Of a stretch of DNA of 64,000 bases, positions 58,045 through 64,000 are shown in pieces. The translations under genes were made by a program, and so were the position numbers. This stretch comes from Gerris lacustris (lineage: Eukaryota > Arthropoda > Insecta > Hemiptera > Gerridae). The notes under the pieces are model-generated. The model was given only the letters and a program-made list of their open reading frames with translations, was not told where the DNA came from and did no database searches. Within the stretch, counting starts at the first letter, position 1. Every line of letters begins with the position of its first letter. The DNA lies in assembly GCA_951217055.1 (NCBI GenBank), contig OX578283.1, forward strand, positions 63,580,228 to 63,644,227, given 5' to 3'.

Positions 58045-59179
58045 CAGGGCTTGTAGTGAGTCACTGAAAGTCACTTATTTTGAAGAGAGTCACTTTTTTG
58101 TCACTTATTTAAAAAAAAGTCACTGAAAGTCACTTATTTGGGCTTACAAGGATATTTTTTTTATTTTTTGTAGTTTGTTAAATACAAAACATATATTTTA
58201 ACTGTTTTTCAAAAGGGATTTTGTAAGCTCAAGACTTTTTAACTATGAATTTTATATTAGGCCTACTTTGAACTGTGTTGAATGATAAAGTTTGTAACAG
58301 TTGCACTAGATTCAGCTGGCGTGTGTTGGGTTTTATCGTCAATATTAAGAAGATGGATGAAAAAAATAAATAGAATATAAAGACGAAAATAATATTTTAT
58401 TCCGAACTCCCTCCTAATTGTTATTACTTTTCCTCACAACCTATAGTGGGAAAAGTATTGTGTTCACCTTTTTTTCGAGGTTTCAATGGAATTATCCGTT
58501 TTGGGTGTTTTTAAGACCTGGATGGTTTTCAGCGTGACGTCTGTATGTATGTATGTGCGTGTGTATGTTATCATCGTAGCGCCCAAGGTGTTTAACCTAG
58601 AGAGATGAAACTTGGCAGAAAATCAGTCTTTATCTGTAGTGGTGCCACCCGGAAAATCAACTTTTTCCGCCATCTTGATCTCAGTTTGCTGAGTCAGCAA
58701 GAATTTAAAAAAATTGTAATAAATCGAAAATGGTCCTGATCGAGTTGAAATATGGCACGAATGTACCTCTCTGTATGACAAACAAGCCCACCAAAAAGTT
58801 TTTTTTTTTTAAGAATGATGATAAAATCAGTTAGTTCAAAACGGTCACCCATCCAAGTACTGACCACGTCCACGTGGCATTGGATGTGGCCTCCGAAGTG
58901 AAAAATAGTTCCGAGGTACCCCGTACCTGATTTTTTTTTTTTTCATACAGTTACGGTACACAAAATCAAATAAACAAAAAACCGTTCTAAAATTTTTATA
59001 TTTGCATTTGTTTAACAGTGCTAAACAACAAAAAGTAACTAAAATAATATTATTTTACTTAAAATTAAGTCAATTAAAGTCACTTATTTGGGGAAAACAG
59101 GTCACTTAAAAGTCACTTATTTTGAAAAAAATAGTCACTAAAGTCACTTAATTTTGAGGATAATCTGCTACAAGCCCTG
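58045..59179. mobile_element. CAGGG-ended DNA transposon with 6-bp target duplication
   Basis: CAGGGCTTGTAG at 58045 is inverted as CTACAAGCCCTG at 59168-59179. AATTTG stands on both sides (58039-58044 and 59180-59185). The ends are followed by reiterated 'gtcact(g/t)aaagtcactta' words in opposite orientation. No transposase; it hosts the 5S-bearing repeat C. Six bases is shorter than the 8 bp usual for hAT, so superfamily is uncertain. Confidence 0.8.
58426..58943 (-). mobile_element. 5S-bearing repeat, copy C (internally deleted)
   Basis: Both outer parts match copies A and B ('acttttcctcac' fold-back, 'ttatcatcgtagcgcccaag', 'ggtaccccgtacctgattt'). About 300 bp of the AT-rich body is missing. 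The 5S-like segment lies on the minus strand at about 58838-58872 with a small rearrangement after the intermediate element. Confidence 0.75.
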
Positions 59180-59269
59180 AATTTGTTGTCGTGGTTATTA
59201 TAGTCTTTCATACCTAAACTATAATGACCACGACAACAAATTGGATTACAGCAAATATTTTATGTTATT

Positions 59270-59505
59270 CAAATATTACTCCAAATCAAAGTGTTCACCT
59301 ATGATTTACCTACCTAATTGTGACAAACTAACTCCGACTTGAATTTAGGTCTATTAACTAATTTCGTACTTAGGATCATGAAAATCACATTTCCAAACCA
59401 AAATCAAATGAGCTTCAGTTAATTACCTTCTAATTGGGCTTTATCTTAATTAACTACGATGAACTAATATTGAAAACGGACTATATTCAACCACTTGATC
59501 GAGCA
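59270..59505. repeat. Fragment of the 15655-16260 hairpin family
   Basis: 59345-59405 ('ggtctattaactaatttcgt', 'ttaggatcatgaaaatcaca') matches 15996-16045 of the long hairpin. The remainder is unassigned. Confidence 0.5.

Positions 59506-59509
<4 letters not shown>

Positions 59510-59593
<84 letters not shown>
59510..59593. repeat. (TA)n microsatellite, 84 bp
   Basis: Uninterrupted TA dinucleotides. Confidence 0.98.
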
Positions 59594-59597
<4 letters not shown>

Positions 59598-60425
59598 CGA
59601 GAAGAGCACTTTGATGGCGTAACAAGTGATTCTACGGATTTTTATTTTTTAATTTCAGAATTAATGTAGCTCAAAGTTACAAAAAAAAAAGGTTTTTATA
59701 TATATATTTTAGAGTTAATAAATAAATAGAGAGTTAATTACAATAAATAGAGGTCTAAAGAAATATTTGTCCGAGGTGTTATAAATCAATTCGTTTTAAA
59801 TTTATCAAATACAAACCTTTAAATTTATTTATTTATTTTTTATTTAGAAAAAGTTTTTTTATTTGTTTTTTTTATTTAAACGTTTTAATTAAATTTATTT
59901 ATAAATATAAATGGTTTCTTCAATATATCTAAACAAGTTTATGAACAGCTACGTTAAACATTGTAGATTCTACATAGAGGGAACTTCGACTTATAGTTGA
60001 GAGTCTTTGATGAAACAATTCTAAACTATTCCTTAATGCACTTCAGTGATCAAAGAAAATCGAATTTGCATGTTCGATACCAATTTACTTATAAATAAGT
60101 ACGTACGTGGCTTAAATAAGCAGTGTCAAAAGCTATCAAGTCGCTGTGTATACCCGATAAAAGGGTCTTAATAACAAGTGGATGCACCTAATATACTTAT
60201 ACTTAAGAAAGAAAATAGATTTCTTAAGAATACTTGAAAATACCCTCTCTCTCTCATTTTTCTATACAAATAAGTTTTCAAACTCTGATAAATTAAAAAA
60301 AATTGTATGTTTCACTGAATTCATTAGTTACATTTAATTATCTCCGTATCAATCTTATTTACCATGATAAAGATAAAATCCATACGTATATTGAGATGCA
60401 GGCAATGCATGGCAGGGCAGGCGGT
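59594..60425. other. Unassigned AT-rich sequence
   Basis: Nothing recognised. Confidence 0.4.
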
Positions 60426-60429
60426 GTTT

Positions 60430-60640
60430 TACACCCTAGATATATACGAGACCGCGTAAATGAAAGTAGGGGAATGAAGTAGGCAAGGGCAGTAAAGCAA
60501 TTAGATTGTGGCCTGCCGACACTTGTAGAAATAGCATGAGCGAGGGAGGGGGGGGGGGAGCGGTCCGAGAATTGAACCCAGATCTGTGGTCACCCATCCA
60601 AGATGTGACCGCCTGATGCTGCTTAACTTTATTAATTGAC
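60430..60640 (-). mobile_element. SINE-like element with joined 5S-like and box B segments
   Basis: On the minus strand 60624-60588 reads AAGCAGCATCAGGCGGTCAC, then ATCTTGGATGGGTGACC, close to the 5S control region. 'agatctgggttcaattctcg' follows, a tRNA box B-like word, then C-rich sequence (11 G on plus at 60548-60558) and a body shared with 29130-29345. A pol III promoter mosaic is suggested; the tail is not resolved. Confidence 0.6.
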
Positions 60641-60835
60641 AACCAACTAGCAATTCCATACGAACTGTCGAACCCCTTACTAATTAATAATTTTGAACTC
60701 TATTTTAATCATTTACTTTCTATGATTTGAATCATTTATGTTACTTATGTTAACATTTAAATTATTTGTTATTAAAGTTATTATAAGGAGAAAAGTACCA
60801 ATAACTGATAGTGGCAGGTTAGTAGGTATAAAAGG

Positions 60836-60990
60836 GGGCACCTGTCCCAATCGCTAATGTGCACCTCAACTAAGGTCAATGATCTCATTGTCTATTTTAA
60901 CCATCTGACATGATCTTATACTCTCCCCCCAACCACCTCATAGTGTCTATATCGACACCCCCCCCCCCTTCCCCAACCACCTCTTAGTGT
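60836..60990 (+). repeat. Left inverted repeat of the 3 kb unit
   Basis: See the unit entry. The inner part has two 'aaccacctc-tagtgtct' words around C-runs, so it is itself partly duplicated. Confidence 0.75.
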
Positions 60991-61040
60991 CTCTATCTCC
61001 CCCTCTATAAGTTGAATTAATTCAAACTTGTTAGTATCAC

Positions 61041-61106
61041 TTGTTGTGTGATGAAACGATGAAACACACTCCGCAGCGAAGCACGGGGATTCAGCTAGTT
61101 ATATAA
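61041..61106 (+). other. Possible Helitron-type 3' end
   Basis: 'ccgcagcgaagcacggggat', then 'tcagCTAGt', resembles the GC-rich word followed by CTAG and T at the 3' ends of insect Helitrons. No 5' TC end or strong hairpin is identified. Weak. Confidence 0.25.
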
Positions 61107-61818
61107 TTATAATACTCGTATTAAACATTAATTATGTCATTATACTACTATAGCGTAAAACATCACACGTGGACCTCATTGGAGTATTGGATAATGTTCA
61201 AGACTGAGCGAACCTCCCAAAGCCTTGATCTAATCTCATTCCACATGTCAACATTGAGCTAACCCCCCAAAATATATTATACAATCATTTTATTTTTTCA
61301 TTACATATGTTTTTATTCATTATTAAATTATACAAACATAATTTATAAAATTATAATTTTTTTGTTTTCGTTATACAAAAACTAGGTATGCGGTACAATA
61401 TAAATTTTACAAACATACTATTTTTTAATTATTATTATTATTTATTTTATTTTCTAAACTATATTCCTCTAAATTCTAATGAAATATAATAAGTTTATTT
61501 TCATTTAGTTTATAAATATTATTTATTAGTAACATTTTTATTTATTTCTTTTTAAACAAGGAAGTAAGATAAGAGATGGTCACGGTCACACGTGTTCGAT
61601 ATGATCGTATCAGTAGGTTATTATTAGCGGGCTATGCCCCCTACATCGGTTTAACCTTACAAGAGATAGGATTGCTTGCTTATTAATATTGAACCAAGAT
61701 AGTATCGAATCTGTGTATGAATATATGTGTATATGATAAGGAACATAGATTTATTTGTTTTTAAATTTGTTAACAGATCATTATTAGTATACTTTTTTAA
61801 ATACTCAATGTAGAAATC

Positions 61819-62136
61819 TTATATGTTACCATATAACGGTGTACTTAGTTGTTTGACACAATTCATATCGGAAGACCAAGTCAACTTATACTTCAGAGGA
61901 TCTGCACAATTCGAAGCTGGTTTCTTTAATGGATGTATGGAATAGCTCATCATTCGTTCAAATTTATATTTTAAAACGTCCAAGTCATATTTTAAAATGT
62001 CCAATTCGGCGGAGTCAAAATTATCAATTTTATCAATAATATTTTCAGTTTCGCAAGAGTCTACATCAGGGTTAAATATACATGGACGTTTAGCACAATC
62101 TAAAAGACCTTCCGCTTTCTTCCCTTTACCACCGGT
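61819..62136 (-). pseudogene. Second open segment following the zinc-finger frame
   Basis: An open frame of about 105 codons, offset by one base from the zinc-finger frame and overlapping its last codons. It starts with a Lys/Gly-rich stretch, then an acidic region and an ILKYDLDVLKYKFERMM helix-like piece, and ends at 61819. Its first Met is only at 62004. The immediate overlap suggests either a frameshift in one ancestral ORF or an alternative arrangement; I cannot decide. Product not recognised. Confidence 0.4.
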
Positions 62137-62710
62137 CTATAAAACTGTCCATTACGTAATACCCCAATCCTAGTAATTGTCCTACAGTGGATTTCACAGC
62201 AGTTGTAATTGTATTAGCCCAATTGTGGTGTTCTGGATCAAAACCCATAGTAGTGTTGGAATAACCGCCAAAATTTGGCCCTTGTCCCGTTACCACTACC
62301 ACTTTGTTATCAGCAGAAGTGGCAATTAGAGCACCTTGATTAGTCACATTGTTAAAATTAACTTCTACAAACGTATCTTCATAGTTTATGTTTAAAGCTT
62401 TCCACAGTATGTTTATGTTTAGAGCTAAAAGTTTATTCTTAGTAGGTTCAATATGCAATCGTTTCTCAGCTACCTTTCCACACACTTCTTCGTGACGTTT
62501 TCCATTATATGAGTTGGTAAAGAAATGTCCACACTCTTTACAAATGAACTTTTCCCCACATGATGCTTCATGTCGTTTATGCAGATGCTGGTGGTTGAAT
62601 TGTTTCCCACAGTGACTGAACTTACGTTCCATGTCGTGAGATCTAGAACGATGAACGCTTCTAGCCTTGGACGTTTTAAACGTTTTCATGCATTTATCAC
62701 AAGGATACAT
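62126..62710 (-). CDS. Zinc-finger protein of unknown function within the inverted-repeat unit
   Basis: 194 codons from an ATG at 62710. Finger 1 is canonical C2H2 (C4, C7, H20, H25). Finger 2 lacks its first Cys (C34, H47, C51 remain). Finger 3 is C2HC (C57, C60, H73, C77). Residues 78-194 have no motif I know: a mixed region, a hydrophobic VVVVTGQG turn and a Gly/Thr-rich amphipathic segment near the end (TTAVKSTVGQLLGLGYYVMD). Nucleic-acid binding is likely for the N-terminus; the rest is unassigned. It lies antisense to the receptor gene, between inverted repeats, so it is probably element-borne. Gene capture by a transposon or a decayed virus-like insertion would both fit. No intron border is evident. 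Confidence 0.55.
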   Translation of the reverse strand: MYPCDKCMKTFKTSKARSVHRSRSHDMERKFSHCGKQFNHQHLHKRHEASCGEKFICKECGHFFTNSYNGKRHEEVCGKVAEKRLHIEPTKNKLLALNINILWKALNINYEDTFVEVNFNNVTNQGALIATSADNKVVVVTGQGPNFGGYSNTTMGFDPEHHNWANTITTAVKSTVGQLLGLGYYVMDSFIDRW

Positions 62711-63679
62711 CTTACAAATATGAATAGTAGTTACTCACAGTTGATCCTTTCGATGGTACAGCTTGAACAGGACTGAATGACGCTGGGTTGTAACCGCGCT
62801 TATATTGACTATTAACTGGCTATCCAACCGAACAAAAAGAATATTTGCAGGGATACCAATAGTTTATAATGTATATGCTGTTCGATAAAATATATGTGCA
62901 CAGAGACTGAAACACCACACGAGAGAACAATAAAGGATATAAGATCTACACTCTTCGAGTTCTAGTATGTGAATGAGATTTTCTATATTTATATAGCAAA
63001 ACTAGTAACAATCATATAAACTATATCATATGTTTGTACTAGGCAGGCATAGAAAAAAAATTACAACTCCGCATGTGCCAAGTGCACATTCCTTTTTTTG
63101 TATAGGATAACAAAACAACGTCAAGAAAATATAACGACATCTTCAGCCGAACACATGTTATGCTCCACGTAGGGGGGTGAGCATAATAAATATTAATACG
63201 CGGAAGGAGAATAGCCAGTGTTGGCAAATGTTCAACCCGATCGCGTTGGAGATGTGCATTTCCAAGTTGATTCAACATGTGTACATAATTGTTTGAGAAT
63301 GGTTCGTTTCCTGCTAACACTAGAGCTCTATCTTTGATAGTGTTAGAGTATTAATTTGTAACAAATATTTGGACTAAGTGCTTTGTCAAAAAGAATAATG
63401 ACATAATTAATGTTTCGCCTCTTGGTGTGTCACACGAGGATTAGGGGGCCTCGAAAAGCCTCTGCACTTTTGGCCTTAATCCAACAGAATATAGGCCAAA
63501 CAAATGTGATGCTCCACGTGTTCATAATATATTACCGTTTATCACTTGCCTATTAAATTGTTGTAGCAAGTTTCATTTCCTAGTAACTCTAGATCTCTAT
63601 CTTTGGTATACTTAAAATTTTGCGAATGTCGAATTTCGAGAAGTGTATGACGTTTTCTTAAACGCAGGGCGCTGTTAAG
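62711..63679. other. Upstream part of the 3 kb unit
   Basis: Holds imperfect direct repeats (63135-63345 and 63490-63615) and no supported coding. The 93-codon frame at 63039-63320 overlaps them. Confidence 0.45.
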
Positions 63680-63832
63680 ACGGTCCAAGGTGGTTGGGGG
63701 GGGGGGGGGGGATTTAGACACTAAGAGGTGGTTGAAGGGAGAGTATAAAATCATGTTAGGTGGTTTGAATAAAAATAGATGATGAGGACCTTAGTTGAGG
63801 TGCACATTAGCGATTGGGACAGGTGGCCCAAT
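63680..63832 (-). repeat. Right inverted repeat of the 3 kb unit
   Basis: Reverse complement of 60836-60990; includes 16 G at 63696-63711. Confidence 0.75.
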
Positions 63833-63924
63833 CAGGTTGTTGTAATTGCTTTCATTTTATGTTTACAGTTTATTTATTTTTCTTCTATGTTGATTAATGA
63901 GTACATATTTTCTTTGTTAAACAG

Positions 63925-64000
63925 GAGAAGCCTTATGTGATGCTGAGAGAAGGTAATTTGACCGGTAACGCAAGGTTCGAAGGTTTCTGTATAGACCTGT
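63925..64000 (+). CDS. Kainate receptor exon, start of ligand-binding segment S1 (partial)
   Basis: After the acceptor 'tttgttaaacag' the frame reads EKPYVML, then GNLTGNARFEGFCIDL, running off the window edge. EKPYVML, GN-RFEG and CIDL are conserved at the start of the S1 glutamate-binding lobe in kainate/AMPA-type receptors, directly after the amino-terminal domain. It joins the 23717-23920 exon in phase 0 without gap or duplication. At least 25 residues are visible; the rest of S1, the pore and S2 must lie beyond the window. NLT may be a glycosylation sequon. Confidence 0.93.

Larger units (their letters stand above)
58016..59265. mobile_element. Palindromic element split by a DNA transposon
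   Basis: The left arm is 58016-58044 ('ataaaatatttgctgtaatc', 'caatttg'); the rest is 59186-59265. Without 58045-59185 the arms form a continuous hairpin: 'gttgtcgtggttattatagt' pairs with 'actataatgaccacgacaac', and 'caaattggattacagcaaat', 'attttatgt' pairs with the left arm. The loop is about 11 nt, the arms about 50 bp. Confidence 0.85.
60836..63832 (-). mobile_element. 3 kb unit with about 155-bp inverted repeats and a zinc-finger frame
   Basis: 60836-60990 and 63680-63832 are inverted repeats: the outer words CACCTGTCCCAATCGCTAAT, then GTGCACCTCAACTAAGGTC, match perfectly apart from the extreme ends, and 'atactctccc', 'caaccacctc-tagtgtct' and C-runs match further in. Between them lie the zinc-finger frame, a second open segment and imperfect direct repeats (63135-63345 and 63490-63615, sharing 'tgctccacg' and 'agctctatctttg'-type words). 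Target duplication and outermost base are not clear. Superfamily unknown. Confidence 0.65.
23921..63924 (+). other. Intron of about 40 kb in the kainate receptor gene
   Basis: Starts GTAACT and ends TTTGTTAAACAG. The exons on either side join in phase 0 and give continuous receptor sequence (...VVMTRE / EKPYVML...). In this interval I see only mobile elements, tandem repeats and unassigned AT-rich DNA. That both exons belong to one transcript is a strong inference, untested by transcript data. Confidence 0.75.

Overview
This is an arthropod, most probably insect, nuclear window: AT-rich, crowded with microsatellites and short transposable elements, and with coding sequence cut into exons. The one recognisable host gene is an ionotropic glutamate receptor of the kainate type on the + strand. 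An internal exon (23717-23920) encodes the end of the amino-terminal domain. The next coding exon found (63925 to the window edge) encodes the start of the ligand-binding domain. Both have AG/GT splice borders and join in phase 0. I therefore read 23921-63924 as one intron of about 40 kb, and 1-23716 as probably more intronic sequence of the same gene.

Nearly everything else is mobile-element sequence inside that gene. The best-defined element is a 7.1 kb Ty3/Gypsy LTR retrotransposon (49598-56690, minus strand). Its LTRs are identical apart from the length of one G run, it has an initiator tRNA-Met primer site and a polypurine tract, and it sits inside a (TA)n microsatellite. An in-frame internal deletion fuses the gag region straight to the YIDD motif of reverse transcriptase, so it is a recent but non-autonomous copy. 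There is also a 5'-truncated LINE with a 16-bp target duplication (43636-44393), a decayed LINE tail (24340-24535), a small retroposon with a 19-bp target duplication (37689-37836) and several tRNA- or 5S-like SINE-type sequences.

At least six multi-copy families of short non-coding elements recur in both orientations; I call them T, E, P, Q, R and S for lack of database names. There is also a family of about 0.85 kb with a 5S rRNA-like segment (copies at 2288, 11158 and 58426). Several loci are long fold-backs: 4010-4497, 15655-16260, 31099-31510 and 58016-59265. The last shows three-level nesting: a 5S-bearing repeat inside a CAGGG-ended DNA transposon inside a palindrome. Tandem arrays include a 34-bp minisatellite that changes to a 67-bp dimer (4975-5690) and a regular 73-bp array of seven units (33303-33813).

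At the right edge, about 155-bp inverted repeats (60836-60990 and 63680-63832) bracket a 3 kb unit carrying a C2H2-like zinc-finger open reading frame with an unrecognised C-terminal region and a second open segment in another frame. This is the least explained coding object here. I saw no complete host gene, no functional tRNA or rRNA gene, and no prokaryotic system. All family relations come from reading within this window only; no database was consulted.
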